Translations under genes and position numbers: made by a program | The notes under the pieces: generated by a model | What the model was told of the DNA's origin: nothing | The model's input: the letters and a program-made list of their open reading frames with translations, nothing else | Databases searched by the model: none | Shown: in pieces, positions 32,703 to 41,804 of the stretch | Layout of the letters: every line of letters begins with the position of its first letter | Numbering within the stretch: the first letter of the stretch is position 1 | NCBI GenBank assembly: GCA_017959625.1 | Contig: JAGDAG010000202.1 | Span: 1-50,539, forward strand | DNA length: 50,539 bases | Direction of reading: 5' to 3' | DNA from: Abditibacteriota bacterium | GTDB taxonomy: Bacteria > Armatimonadota > UBA5829

Positions 32703-33584
32703 TTGGAGCAGCCCCAGACAAAGCTCCAGCAGCGCCTCTTCGTCAAGGTCCTCGGCTACGGTGCAGTTTTTCACCGGCGCTCCGAAATCGGCCACGGTAT
32801 ATCCCCTGGTCCAGCGCCCCTCCAGCTCCGTATGCAGGGCGCATTCCCTTACCCGGAACAGCTCGGGGTTGGTAAGATAGAACACCGGAGCGATGTCATA
32901 CAGCACGGGATGCTTTCCCCACCACAGATCGGCGCTCTCCCTTATGATCCTGTGGACGGGATTGTCCATATCGTCAAACGCTTTCACCATACGGTCCTCT
33001 TCAAGGACAAGCTTTTTCGTGGGAGTATAGGGAGCGGCAAATACCGGGATGCCGCTGTTGAACACCACCTCGGAGGCCTCGGGGTCGCACATGATGTTGT
33101 GTTCGGGATGCATCTTCTGTATCTCTCCGCCCATAACGTTAAAGCCGGCGACCTTTCGGGAAAGGGGAGCGTAACCTGTCGCCAGCTCCGCCGCATTTGT
33201 CATAGCGCCCTCGCATATAACGCTGACAGGCTCGTCGGAGGAATCGAGGACGCGGGTCATCAGACTGTATGCATCGGGATATTTTCCTATGGGCATATCC
33301 GCTGCAAATCTGTCATAACCCGTATCCGGCGCTATGTGGGGAGCGTATTGGTTCCTGAGTATGCGGGCAAGGCTTATGCTTTTGCCCACCCCTACGGGCA
33401 CGTGTCCGGCCCCCGCCATGTCCAGCACCTTGCGCACGTAGCGGGCCTTGCTCATGACGTCGGCGTGGACCACGGTCACCGCCTTCAGCTCTATGGCGGG
33501 ATGGAACACGCAGCACAGCAGCGCAAACAGATCGTCGATATCGTCGCAGATATCGGTATCGAATATCACAGGTATCTTTTTCAC
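32700..33584 (-). CDS. Inosine-uridine preferring nucleoside hydrolase family protein
   Basis: 294 residues from a GTG start with AAGGAGG 7 nt upstream. The calcium/ribose-binding N-terminus reads VIFDTDICDDIDDLFAL, a variant of the canonical DTDxGxDDxxAL in which Gly is replaced by Cys. The later CEGAMTNAAEL corresponds to the family's GPLTNxA region, and MCDPEASEVVFNS to the DPEAA region. The enzyme would hydrolyse N-ribosidic bonds for salvage; substrate base unknown. Last gene in the holA operon. Confidence 0.9.
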   Translation of the reverse strand: MKKIPVIFDTDICDDIDDLFALLCCVFHPAIELKAVTVVHADVMSKARYVRKVLDMAGAGHVPVGVGKSISLARILRNQYAPHIAPDTGYDRFAADMPIGKYPDAYSLMTRVLDSSDEPVSVICEGAMTNAAELATGYAPLSRKVAGFNVMGGEIQKMHPEHNIMCDPEASEVVFNSGIPVFAAPYTPTKKLVLEEDRMVKAFDDMDNPVHRIIRESADLWWGKHPVLYDIAPVFYLTNPELFRVRECALHTELEGRWTRGYTVADFGAPVKNCTVAEDLDEEALLELCLGLLQ

Positions 33585-33600
33585 AGGTCTTCCTCCTTGC

Positions 33601-33792
33601 TTACTGACGCTGCTTCAGGCGGTCCTCCGCCAGCTTTCTTATGCTCCTGTCGTAGGTCTTCTCCGCTTCCTTGCTGAAAAAGCATGCCGGGACCTCGCCG
33701 GAGGGGCGGTGGTACGCCACGCATTCACAGCATTTTCCGTGGTTGGCGCAGGGGTAGGTGCAAGGGCATTCTCTTTTGTTTGAACAGGACAT
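33601..33792 (-). CDS. Small cysteine-rich DUF6485-like protein
   Basis: 63 residues starting MSCSNKRECPCTYPCANHGKCCECVAYHR, with AAGGAG upstream. The pattern CPCTYPCxxHGKCCECVAYHR, PACFFSKEAEKTYDRSI matches the DUF6485 family of small cytosolic proteins seen in anaerobes. Eight Cys plus His suggest a metal or Fe-S site, but no function is known. Between a URO-D-like gene and the nucleoside hydrolase, 11 and 16 nt away. Confidence 0.85.
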   Translation of the reverse strand: MSCSNKRECPCTYPCANHGKCCECVAYHRPSGEVPACFFSKEAEKTYDRSIRKLAEDRLKQRQ

Positions 33793-33803
33793 TTGTGTTC
33801 TCC

Positions 33804-34826
33804 TTATGCTTCCGTATTTTTTATGTTCCGCCAGCTTCTGTAAACCTGAAAAACGTTTTCGGGGGCGCTGTCGCCGAATTCGCACTGGCCGATGACGCCG
33901 CCCTTCTTATACAGGCGGCGGTAAACCTCTTTGACGGCCTTGTCTATATCCTCCGGGGTGCCGGTGCGCAGCAGGTGCTGCCGGTCTATCTCGCCGCAGA
34001 AGGTTATTTTGCCGGCGAAGGGCTCCAGGTTTTCCAGGCCCATGCAGAATATCTGGCTGTTGAGCATATCCAGCCCCAGCTCCACAAGGTCGGGATAGAT
34101 CTCCAGGATACAGCCGTCGGAGTGCATGAATATCTTTTTCCCGGCGGCGTGGGCTATGTCGATAAAGTTCTTGTATATGGGCTTGAAATACGCCCTCCAC
34201 AATTCCGGAGAGATCAGCAGGCTTTTCTGGGAGCCCCAGTCGTCCATGAACAGCAGGCAGTCCACGTCGGTTTTGGCCCACAGCTCCATGCACCTGTAGT
34301 AAAACGACGCCATTTCGTCCAGAAAGCTTTTCATGTTTTTGTCTTCGTCCATAAGGTCCATATACAGCTGGACCGTGCCTCTTATGAACTGCAGCTGCTC
34401 AAAGGGGCGGGGGCAGCAGCCCGCTTTGACGAACTTGTCGGTTTTGGCGCAGTCCCTGTTGATGGCGTCCGGGTCTATGGTGAGCCATTCCGTGGGGAAG
34501 TGCACTTTGGCCCTGTCGGCCTCCCAATCCCTGACCAGGGGGTCCTTGACCTCGCCTATGACTCCCGCCTGGATATTCTCGAAGATGCAGCCCCAGGAAT
34601 CCCGGAAGGAGCCTATGGCGTAGGGGTCCCCCCGGGCGTAGTCCGGCTCGGAGCAGTAGGGCGCCACGCCGGTGGTGTCAAAGTTGTCGTATTCCGCAAA
34701 AAGGGCTTCCACCTTGCCGGGATATTTTATCTGGGCGATGGGCAGATACCACAGCTCCAGGGGTATCCTGGCGGGGTCTTCAAAATTAAGGGTCTGATAG
34801 ACCAGTTCTCTCGATGTGGCCGGCAT
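33804..34826 (-). CDS. Uroporphyrinogen decarboxylase-like protein (second copy)
   Basis: 340 residues. N-terminus TSRELVYQTLNFEDPARIPL and a C-terminal barrel with KIFMHSDGCILEIYPDLVELGLDMLN identify the URO-D/MtaA family. The metal motif reads HSDG, so the Cys of His-x-Cys-Gly is replaced by Asp (a Cys follows at +2). KITFCGEIDRQHLL and GVIGQCEFG are further conserved positions. Function is unknown; a methyltransferase-like role with altered metal binding is inference. AGGAG upstream; 9 nt from the secreted-protein gene. Confidence 0.85.
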   Translation of the reverse strand: MPATSRELVYQTLNFEDPARIPLELWYLPIAQIKYPGKVEALFAEYDNFDTTGVAPYCSEPDYARGDPYAIGSFRDSWGCIFENIQAGVIGEVKDPLVRDWEADRAKVHFPTEWLTIDPDAINRDCAKTDKFVKAGCCPRPFEQLQFIRGTVQLYMDLMDEDKNMKSFLDEMASFYYRCMELWAKTDVDCLLFMDDWGSQKSLLISPELWRAYFKPIYKNFIDIAHAAGKKIFMHSDGCILEIYPDLVELGLDMLNSQIFCMGLENLEPFAGKITFCGEIDRQHLLRTGTPEDIDKAVKEVYRRLYKKGGVIGQCEFGDSAPENVFQVYRSWRNIKNTEA

Positions 34827-34835
34827 AATGATCTC

Positions 34836-36212
34836 CTATTTCAAAAAATACGACGAGTCGGCCGTTTCCTTTCCGTTGAAGCTGGCCCTGATAAGCAGGT
34901 GGTGGACGCCCCCCGGCAGGGCGGAGGTGTCCATGAGCATCTTCGCCGTGTCGTTGCCCGCTCCCTTGGAAACGCCGTCCAGATATATGATGTAATAATC
35001 CGCTCCCGCCATATGGGAGGGTATCTCGGGGCCGAATATATCCGCTTTGGGCCGGGCCCCCTGCTTTTTCACTTTTTCCGCCAGGGCCGACGCCGCCGCC
35101 TCCGCTTCCTTCAGGGCCAGCTCCGGGCTGTATTCCCCGAACATGAGGCGCACGTATTCCAGCCGGCGGCCTTTTTTGACAAAGCAGTCCGGCGAAAGCC
35201 CCGTTACGGCAGGCACGTCTTTAAAGGCTTCCTCTCCCTCAAACTTCACCATGGCCCGGAAGGAGTTCTCCGGATGCTCCGGATAATACCACAGGCCCAG
35301 GGTCTCCTTGAAGAGAGGCGGGCGGCCCTCCAGCTCGAAATCGTCCTTTCTGGAGCCTATCACCATTACCTGCTCCACGGCGTCGTCGTGGCGGGCGTAG
35401 TGGAAAAGGGGCTGTATCATGAAGCCGCCTCTGGATTCGTCTTTGGTGCTTTCCCTGGTCCCCGCGGGGCGTTTGGGGGAGGTGTCTATGGTCACGACCC
35501 CTCCGTGGACCGTGTTCAGCTGCCCCGGCCGGTCGTAGGCGGTGCCGTCAAAACGGCCCACGCCCTTTACGGGCTGCTCCACCTTTGTGAGCAGATAGGA
35601 GCCGCCGTCCTTCAGATACGCCGTGACGTCTCCCCCGGGCCTGTTCTCAAAATCGATATATTTTATTTGGGTCTCGGGCATTTGGACCGTGATGACCAGT
35701 ATATCCCCCTCCGCCGGGACGTAGGAGGTTTTCAGGGGCTCCAGGGCCCCGCCTTTTTCCAGAAACACCCTGCTGCCCTGAAAGGGAGCCAGGTTGCCGA
35801 AGATAAAGGAACCTGCCGCCACGTCGGTATGTATGCCGGAATCCCCCGTGGGGATGCCGCCGTAAAGCTCCGGCTCCGTGAAGAGCTCCGCCGGCACCAG
35901 GCTGAAGATGCTCATATCGTCGGGCCCGTCCTCGCGGCGGGAGCCGGAGGGGGACACCTTGATGCGTATGCCGTGGCTGGCCGCCGCCGCCACCAGGCCA
36001 CCCTCGGTGTAATCCGCCGCCAGAAAGGCCCTGCGGGTGCGGGAGGCGGCGCGGGTCACCCTGCCGCCGGCGTAATAGGTCCTGCCCCGGTCCAGGCTCA
36101 CCTGCACCAGGCCCCGGGCCCTGTTTTCCACCCGGATGCGGTAGATCTCTTCTCCGTAAAGCGCCGCAGACAGCATAAGCGCCGCAAAAATAAGCAAAAC
36201 AGTTTTTTTCAT
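34836..36212 (-). CDS. Secreted protein of unknown function
   Basis: 458 residues with signal peptide MKKTVLLIFAALMLSAALYG. Beta-rich mature part with no family I recognise. The first ~60 residues (VQVSLDRGRTYYAGGRVTRAASR) and the end (GVHHLLIRASFNGKETADSSYF) look like immunoglobulin-like strands. A helical Ala/Glu stretch lies near 375-395 (LALKEAEAAASALAEKVKK). The start overlaps the RNase H fusion stop by 4 nt. Placement among replication genes may reflect transcription economy rather than function. Confidence 0.8.
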   Translation of the reverse strand: MKKTVLLIFAALMLSAALYGEEIYRIRVENRARGLVQVSLDRGRTYYAGGRVTRAASRTRRAFLAADYTEGGLVAAAASHGIRIKVSPSGSRREDGPDDMSIFSLVPAELFTEPELYGGIPTGDSGIHTDVAAGSFIFGNLAPFQGSRVFLEKGGALEPLKTSYVPAEGDILVITVQMPETQIKYIDFENRPGGDVTAYLKDGGSYLLTKVEQPVKGVGRFDGTAYDRPGQLNTVHGGVVTIDTSPKRPAGTRESTKDESRGGFMIQPLFHYARHDDAVEQVMVIGSRKDDFELEGRPPLFKETLGLWYYPEHPENSFRAMVKFEGEEAFKDVPAVTGLSPDCFVKKGRRLEYVRLMFGEYSPELALKEAEAAASALAEKVKKQGARPKADIFGPEIPSHMAGADYYIIYLDGVSKGAGNDTAKMLMDTSALPGGVHHLLIRASFNGKETADSSYFLK

Positions 36213-37456
36213 AATGCCCCCGTAAGAAACAGAAATTCCCTCCGCTTCGAATAAAGCCCGCCGCCGAGCCTCACAGGCTTGTCGGACAAAACCCCGGGAT
36301 CGACCCGGGTCTTTATGCCGCTGAGAAACGCCCTGTCGCCGGCGCAGAAAGCGACCCTCATGAAGGGCAGCACCTTGTCCATGACAGAGGGGGAAGTCGA
36401 GCTGATCTCCAGCAGCTTTATGCAGGCCCTGCGGCCGTTTTCGTAATCTTCCGAGGTGAGCGCCGGAGCAACGAGACAGGGCTCTATAAAGCCCTTGAAG
36501 AGAGCCCTCACGAGTTCTTTTTGGATGGCGCGGGAATCATGGCGCATCAAAAGGCATTTTTCCGCGGTGGAACAGGCCTTGCGGGCAAGCTCGGGGGAAG
36601 CGCCGGTCATACATTTCAGATAAAACGCGACCCGGTCGTCGGAAAGAGTGTTGTTCATAAAGGGCTTAAGAAGCTGCCAGGCCTCCATAAAGCGCTCCTC
36701 CTTTGCCAACGCTTCGGCGCTGCCGAAGGCCTCGGCGGGGGTCGTCCCGTTTTCCGGCGGGAGCTCATATGCCATCTGGGGGATATCCTGCACTGGCTGG
36801 GGGATGGCTGCCTCCGGAGGAGTATCCTTGGCCGTTTCCTTGGCCGTTTCCTTATCTGTTTCCTTGCCGGCTTCCTTGTCCGTTTCCTTGTTTCCGGCCG
36901 TTTTTTCTTTTTGCTTATTCTCCAGCATGCTGCGGAGATCCACGTGTTTAAGGGAATAAATATCTATGGGTCCGCCGTTTTCCGGGTCTCCCCCGGTCTC
37001 TCTGCGGACAGCAGCTCTCTCTTCCGTATCTCCCGGAAGGGCGGGGACCTTGTCCAGGGCTCCTATGGCATATTTAGCCAGCTTGTCGGCATACTCGTTC
37101 CAGACCTCGCCGGTATGGCTCTCGGTCTTGAACCAGGTCACCCGGACCCCGGAGGAAGCAACGTAGTTTTTATAGTATTTGGTAAGCACCGTATTGGATT
37201 TGAAGGTGCCCTCCGCCCAGGCCTGCAGCCCGGTGTAATCATGATGGATATTGACGGCGCCGATATCGTTCTCGCCGCAGAAATCCAGAAGCTTCAGCAC
37301 GGCAAAGATCTCTCCCGCCACGTTCCTGTGGGAAAGGAATTCCGGCGGCACGTCCGTCCCGTATTCCTCGCACAGATACTCGCCGTCCTCCAGGACCACA
37401 AAGGCCCAGCCGGCAGTATTGTTCCGGAAAGAACCGTCAACCCAGGCGTCTGTCAT
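36209..37456 (-). CDS. RNase H domain protein with repeat linker and helical C-terminal domain
   Basis: 415 residues. Residues 1-~135 are an RNase HI fold with all four acidic positions visible: D in AWVDGSFRNNTAGWAF, E in VAGEIFAVLKLL, D in IHHDYTGLQAW and D in WNEYADKLAKYA. It resembles the RNase H domains associated with caulimovirus-type N-terminal-extended enzymes only in the catalytic part. A low-complexity Lys-Glu-Thr linker (~185-215) follows, encoded by a 12-bp tandem repeat. Residues ~240-390 form a helical domain with tetratricopeptide-like spacing (AEALAKEERFMEAWQLLKPF, LARKACSTAEKCLL). The extension is not usual for rnhA. Overlaps holA by 20 nt. Confidence 0.85.
   Translation of the reverse strand: MTDAWVDGSFRNNTAGWAFVVLEDGEYLCEEYGTDVPPEFLSHRNVAGEIFAVLKLLDFCGENDIGAVNIHHDYTGLQAWAEGTFKSNTVLTKYYKNYVASSGVRVTWFKTESHTGEVWNEYADKLAKYAIGALDKVPALPGDTEERAAVRRETGGDPENGGPIDIYSLKHVDLRSMLENKQKEKTAGNKETDKEAGKETDKETAKETAKDTPPEAAIPQPVQDIPQMAYELPPENGTTPAEAFGSAEALAKEERFMEAWQLLKPFMNNTLSDDRVAFYLKCMTGASPELARKACSTAEKCLLMRHDSRAIQKELVRALFKGFIEPCLVAPALTSEDYENGRRACIKLLEISSTSPSVMDKVLPFMRVAFCAGDRAFLSGIKTRVDPGVLSDKPVRLGGGLYSKRREFLFLTGAL
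36825..36896. repeat. 12-bp tandem repeat (six units) inside the RNase H fusion gene
   Basis: Six imperfect copies of TCCTTGGCCGTT in register, coding on the minus strand for KET-[AD]-KE type tetrapeptides. Multiples of 12 keep the frame, so copy number could vary without breaking the gene. Confidence 0.85.
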
Positions 37457-38546
37457 TATCGCTTGCCTCCCGTATCATATCGAAAACCATCATTTTTATT
37501 ATATCCTGCGGCTCTTCGCTGAGACCCTCGGCCCCCTTCAGCGCGGCGTCGGTATCCGCCGCGATACGTATCCAGGCGGCAAGGGCGGGAAAGCCCGTCC
37601 TGCGGGCCATATCCGTAAACCGTTTCTGAAGCCACGGCTGCTTTTTGAGAAGCGAGGGGGCGGCAAAAAGGCCGGCGTATTCCCCCATATCCTCTTCCGT
37701 GACCGCTTTTCCCCCTGTCCGGGGGCCCTTCTCCAGAATGATGCGGGCCTGCCACAGCTGGCGGAGCTGGCCGGCCAGAAGGGACATGAGGCGCAGCGCG
37801 GCGGCGGCGGGGTCGGACCCCTCGGTAAAAAGCTCCTCCGCAAGCCTGAGAGCAAGGGCGCCCTGCCTGCCCAGCAGCGCGTCCATGAATTCAAACACCC
37901 TTTCTTCCGGGGTCAGGGAAGAGCACTCCCTTACGTCCTTTGCCGTGACCTTTTTTGTGTCCCGGCAGTAGGCGCACAGCTTATCCGTTTCGAAGGCAAG
38001 AAGAGTGTAATCCGTCCCCACCCGGCTTATGAGCAGATCCACGGCGGCGGGCTCCGCGACCGTATCCCTTTCGGCAAAAAGACGCTTTACAAAAGGGACC
38101 ACCTGGGTCTCGATGTCCCTTTTTTTGGTGACAGGCTCAAAATCCATCACCTTTCCCGTTTTCCGGACCGCGGCGGAGAGCTCGGAAACCACGGAGGAGG
38201 AAGCGGCGGGGCGCCCGTCCTTCATTTCCGGAGCGGGGACCACAAGTATCACACAGCCGCTTTCCGGCACCATATACAGGTTTTTGGCCAGTTCCCGCTG
38301 CTGATCGGGAGGCATTTTGTTGGCATACTTCACCAGCACCACCCTCCTGGGAGAGCCCGCCGGCAGTATCCCCGCTCCCGTAAGTATGGTGCTTGCCTCA
38401 GCGCTTTGCCCGGAATATTCGTCCACGTCAAAAACGGCGAATTCCGGCGAAGTCGTTTTTTCCAAAAGCGCTTCAAGGGCTTTCTCCTTGCTGTAGTCGT
38501 CTCTGCCCTGCAGCAAATATATCCTGAAGTCTTCTTTTTCTGCCAT
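37437..38546 (-). CDS. holA: DNA polymerase III delta subunit
   Basis: 369 residues; clamp-loader subunit that opens the sliding clamp. The start is the ATG with GGAGG upstream (MAEKEDFRIYLLQGRDDYSKEKAL); the frame is open 7 codons further. Family features: N-terminal YLLQGxDxYxxxxAL, LVKYANKMPPDQQRELAKNL, a central DYTLLAFETDKLCAYC, ERVFEFMDALLGRQ and C-terminal QDIIKMMVFDMI. First gene of a minus-strand operon with the RNase H fusion. Confidence 0.9.
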   Translation of the reverse strand: MAEKEDFRIYLLQGRDDYSKEKALEALLEKTTSPEFAVFDVDEYSGQSAEASTILTGAGILPAGSPRRVVLVKYANKMPPDQQRELAKNLYMVPESGCVILVVPAPEMKDGRPAASSSVVSELSAAVRKTGKVMDFEPVTKKRDIETQVVPFVKRLFAERDTVAEPAAVDLLISRVGTDYTLLAFETDKLCAYCRDTKKVTAKDVRECSSLTPEERVFEFMDALLGRQGALALRLAEELFTEGSDPAAAALRLMSLLAGQLRQLWQARIILEKGPRTGGKAVTEEDMGEYAGLFAAPSLLKKQPWLQKRFTDMARRTGFPALAAWIRIAADTDAALKGAEGLSEEPQDIIKMMVFDMIREASDNDRRLG

Positions 38547-38571
38547 GATCTCCTCCGTCCGCATCAATTTT

Positions 38572-38600
38572 ATTATATCATAAAAGGGGCTCCGGTATCA
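38572..38600 (-). promoter_or_regulatory. Possible holA operon promoter
   Basis: -10 TATAAT at 38572-38577; the -35 at 17 bp is weak (TGATAC, 38595-38600). It lies back-to-back with the third URO-D-like promoter. Confidence 0.5.
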
Positions 38601-38608
38601 CATGCGTA

Positions 38609-38637
38609 TTGAAATAAACGCAAAGATGTGCTATAAT
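38609..38637 (+). promoter_or_regulatory. Promoter of the third URO-D-like gene
   Basis: TTGAAA (38609-38614), 17-bp spacer, TATAAT (38632-38637) preceded by TGC (extended -10). Confidence 0.85.
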
Positions 38638-38663
38638 GCCATTATAACCAAAAGGAAACGCGT

Positions 38664-39794
38664 ATGACAGGCAGACAAAGGATACTAAACACTCTGAGAG
38701 GACTTCCGACAGACAGGCCTCCCGTCAATTTTTATGAGATCGGAGGCTTCAACGTGGATCCCGGGGACCCATCTCCCTACAACGTTTACAACTCGCCGGA
38801 CTGGCAGCCTCTTCTCCGGCTTGCGGAAGAAAAAACCGACATTATGCGCTTCGGGATCGTCCGAAGGACCCCAAGATACCCGGAGATCCACCGCGAGCTG
38901 ATAACGTCCGTCAGCGAAGACACGGGAAAAAGCGTGATAACCAGGACCGTCTTCAACATAAAGGGCCATCCGCTCACCCGGACGGACCGCCGGGACGTTT
39001 CCGCGGACACCGTGTGGCACACGGAGCATCTGCTGAAATCGGAAGAGGATCTGGAGGCCTTTCTTTCCCTGCCCGACGAACTGTTCATGTATGATTACGA
39101 CGCTTCGCCCATGACGAAACAGGAAGAGGAGCTGGGAGACAGAGGCGTAGTTATGGCAGACGGAGCCGACGCCCTGGCAGAAGCGGCAGTGCTGTTTTCC
39201 ATGGAGGATTACACCGTGCTGGCCCTGACCCGTCCCGAAACCTTCAGAAGGCTTCTGGACAAGCTTCAGCCCTTTCAGCTTGAAAGATATTCCGCTATTG
39301 CCGCCCAGAGGCCGGATACCGTGTGGCGGCTCTGCGGCCCGGAATACGCCGCCCCTCCCTACCTTCCGCCGAAACTCTTCCGGGAGTTCGTAGTGCCCTA
39401 TGACAAGCCTCTCACAGACGTCATACACCGCTCGGGGGGGCTCTGCAGGCTCCACTGCCACGGCAGGATAAAAGAAGTCATTCCGTATATCCTGGAGCTG
39501 GAGCCCGACGGCATCGACCCGGTGGAACCTCCCGGACAGGGAGACGTGACCCTGAAGGAAGCGGGAGAGCTGCTGGGGGACGGAGTGGCTCTTTTCGGAA
39601 ATATAGAAGCCAGCGATATAGAGACCCTGCAGCCGCCGGAATTCGAAAAAAAGGTGCTCACGGCCGTCCGGGAAGGAACGGACAGAAAAGGAGGCTTCTG
39701 CCTGCAGCCCTCCGCCTCTCCCTACGGCAGGAACATCCCGCCGCGGGTCCTTGAAAACTATCATATAATGCTGCGGGGTGTGGGAGCGGAATAG
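38664..39794 (+). CDS. Uroporphyrinogen decarboxylase-like protein (third copy)
   Basis: 376 residues. MTGRQRILNTLRGLPTDRPPVNFYE is the classical URO-D/MtaA N-terminus. The barrel segment LCRLHCHGRIKEVIPYILELEPDGIDPVEPP places HCHG where His-x-Cys-Gly is expected, with Cys shifted by one. GGFCLQPSASPYGRNIPPRVLENY near the C-terminus matches the GGCxP-like end of the family and supplies a further Cys. Monocistronic with its own promoter and a shared terminator; AAAGGAAA upstream of the ATG. Substrate unknown. Confidence 0.87.
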   Translation: MTGRQRILNTLRGLPTDRPPVNFYEIGGFNVDPGDPSPYNVYNSPDWQPLLRLAEEKTDIMRFGIVRRTPRYPEIHRELITSVSEDTGKSVITRTVFNIKGHPLTRTDRRDVSADTVWHTEHLLKSEEDLEAFLSLPDELFMYDYDASPMTKQEEELGDRGVVMADGADALAEAAVLFSMEDYTVLALTRPETFRRLLDKLQPFQLERYSAIAAQRPDTVWRLCGPEYAAPPYLPPKLFREFVVPYDKPLTDVIHRSGGLCRLHCHGRIKEVIPYILELEPDGIDPVEPPGQGDVTLKEAGELLGDGVALFGNIEASDIETLQPPEFEKKVLTAVREGTDRKGGFCLQPSASPYGRNIPPRVLENYHIMLRGVGAE

Positions 39795-39811
39795 GCCTGT
39801 TCGGGGCCGTG

Positions 39812-39849
39812 AAAAAAACCGGTCCGCCTTTACGGGCGGACCGGTCTGC
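39812..39849. terminator. Bidirectional intrinsic terminator
   Basis: An 11-bp stem ACCGGTCCGCC (39818-39828) with 39835-39845; CTGCTTTT follows on the plus strand and seven T (39812-39818) on the minus strand. Between convergent URO-D-like and argS genes. Confidence 0.9.
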
Positions 39850-39881
39850 TTTTACGCGGGCGTCCGGCGCCCGCTTTGTTT

Positions 39882-41804
39882 TTATATCTTTTCTATGGCC
39901 TCGATACCTATGGAATCCAAAGCGTTTTTCATCACCTGCCTGAAAGCGGCCACAAGGGCCAGGCGGAACCGACGGAGCTCCGGATCGGCGATGTTGATAA
40001 AGGCCACCCGCTTTTCTTCGGAGGGATCGGGGTTCTCGTAAAAAGCGGTAAAAACGCTTGCCAGCTCCAGGGCGTATCTGGTCACGGGAGCGGGAGAGAG
40101 TTCTTCCGCAGCCTTTTCCAGAATCTGCGGAAACTCCGCAAGCTTGTCGATAAGGGCCTTTTCCGTTTCCGTAACCTTCACGGGAGCGGCCCCGTCAAAG
40201 CAGACCTCGCCGGCCTTCGACAGCACCGAGCAGGCCCTTGCGTGGGCGTATTCGCAGTAGATCCCCGAATCGCCGGTGGTTTTCAGCGCATCCTCAAAAT
40301 CGAACACCAGTATCTTGTTGTTGGTGGTCCGGCTCATAAAATAACGCACGGCGGCGCAGGCAAGGACGTCAAGGCTCTTTTCATCGGTTACCTTCTCGCC
40401 GATCTTCCGCTTCATGATATCTATCAGGTCGTCGCCCTTTACCCCCAGCCCTTTTCTGCCGCTCATGGCCACCTGGGAGGAGCCCTCCGTATCCATTCCG
40501 AGCTCCTTTGCCGCCTTGGCCGACAGGACCACTACCTCGTAGCCCAGGTGCACCGAGTTTTCGGACTCCTTTTCATACCCCAGCTTTCCCAGGCATTCAT
40601 ATACTATCTGCTGCGTGTAGCTCTGGCGGCAGTCGATAACGTTTATCACTCTGTCCGCCCTGCCCCAGCGGCCGGACTCTTCCCCGTCCGGGGCGGTAGT
40701 GGTCAGGATGCTGCCGTCGGGCTGGCGCGACCATTCCTTATAAAGGAAATCTCTTCCCAGCACGCCGAATTTCCACATCTGATACGCTATGTCCTTGCCG
40801 GTATACGTAACGATGCCGTTGGAGCGCACCAGGATCTTGTCTTCGCTTTTCAGCCCCTCGTCGGTCTCCACCACGCCGGCGCCGTATCTCACCACCCAGC
40901 AGCCCTTGTTGGGGCCTTCGGTCTCATACACCACGGCGCCGCTTTCCCTGAGCCTTTCAAAGGCGGCAGCCCAGAAGCCCCGCAGGAATATATCCGATTC
41001 CCAGTTCAGCAGGTCGTAATACACGTTGAGCCTGCCCACCGTGGCAAGATGGGCCTTCACTATTTTCACAGCAACTTCTCTGGCAAAGGCGGCCACGGGG
41101 TTGTCCTGAGCCTCTATGAGGTGCAGTATCTCCGTCCGTTTTGCCTTCAGCTTTTCGTCCTTTTCGTAGGCTTCGGAAATGCGGGAATAAATATCCCAGC
41201 ACCAGTAGTCGAAGGACACGGAGGCGTCCGCCTTTTTCCATACGGAAGCGATATCCTTTCCGTCGTAATACGGAGGGTCCAGATACAGCATGGCGCACAC
41301 CACGTCGGCCACCTGGACTCCTGTGTCGTCGATATAGTTGCAGGCCTGCACGCTGTTTCCCAGCCGTCTGAGGATGCGCACCACGCTGTCCCCTATTATA
41401 CAGTTCCGGAGATGTCCGATATGCATAGCCTTGTTGGGGTTCACGTTGGTATGCTCCACAAGGATCCCTGTCCCGGTCTTCTCTTTGTTGCCGAAGGAAT
41501 CTCCCGCGGCAAATATGTTTTTCAGGAGCTCCCGGGTATAAGAAGTATAATCCACTCTGAAGTTGATATAGCCCGGCCTGGAGACCTCCACCGCGGCGAT
41601 AAAAGGCAGCTCCGCATTTCTCAGCCGTTCCGCCAGCTCCTCTGCGATCTCAAAAGGCGGCCTGCGGAGCTTCCCGGCAAAAGGCATACAGACTGCGGTG
41701 GAAAAATCGCCCATCTCCTTTTTGGGGGGCACGTTAAAGCTTACCGCAAGCCCGCTGTCGCCGAAATATTCCCGGATCTTTGCAATGATTTCTTCCTGAA
41801 GCAT
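39882..41804 (-). CDS. argS: Arginyl-tRNA synthetase
   Basis: Charges tRNA-Arg; class I synthetase. 640 residues from the ATG sharing one base with the rdgB stop. The N-terminal Add-1 domain is at ~1-110 (VPPKKEMGDFSTAVCMPFAGKL). The active site has VEHTNVNPNKAMHIGHLRN with HIGH near residue 125, and SQVAMSGRKGLGVKGDDL as the KMSKS equivalent. The C-terminal DALR anticodon-binding domain shows EYAHARACSVL and LVAAFRQVMKNALDSIGI. Last gene of the parA operon. Confidence 0.95.
   Translation of the reverse strand: MLQEEIIAKIREYFGDSGLAVSFNVPPKKEMGDFSTAVCMPFAGKLRRPPFEIAEELAERLRNAELPFIAAVEVSRPGYINFRVDYTSYTRELLKNIFAAGDSFGNKEKTGTGILVEHTNVNPNKAMHIGHLRNCIIGDSVVRILRRLGNSVQACNYIDDTGVQVADVVCAMLYLDPPYYDGKDIASVWKKADASVSFDYWCWDIYSRISEAYEKDEKLKAKRTEILHLIEAQDNPVAAFAREVAVKIVKAHLATVGRLNVYYDLLNWESDIFLRGFWAAAFERLRESGAVVYETEGPNKGCWVVRYGAGVVETDEGLKSEDKILVRSNGIVTYTGKDIAYQMWKFGVLGRDFLYKEWSRQPDGSILTTTAPDGEESGRWGRADRVINVIDCRQSYTQQIVYECLGKLGYEKESENSVHLGYEVVVLSAKAAKELGMDTEGSSQVAMSGRKGLGVKGDDLIDIMKRKIGEKVTDEKSLDVLACAAVRYFMSRTTNNKILVFDFEDALKTTGDSGIYCEYAHARACSVLSKAGEVCFDGAAPVKVTETEKALIDKLAEFPQILEKAAEELSPAPVTRYALELASVFTAFYENPDPSEEKRVAFINIADPELRRFRLALVAAFRQVMKNALDSIGIEAIEKI

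Noticed and set aside
33684..36254. Open frame of 856 codons on the plus strand
   Set aside because: Antisense to the second URO-D-like gene and the secreted protein gene, both of which have family motifs or signal peptides and ribosome sites.
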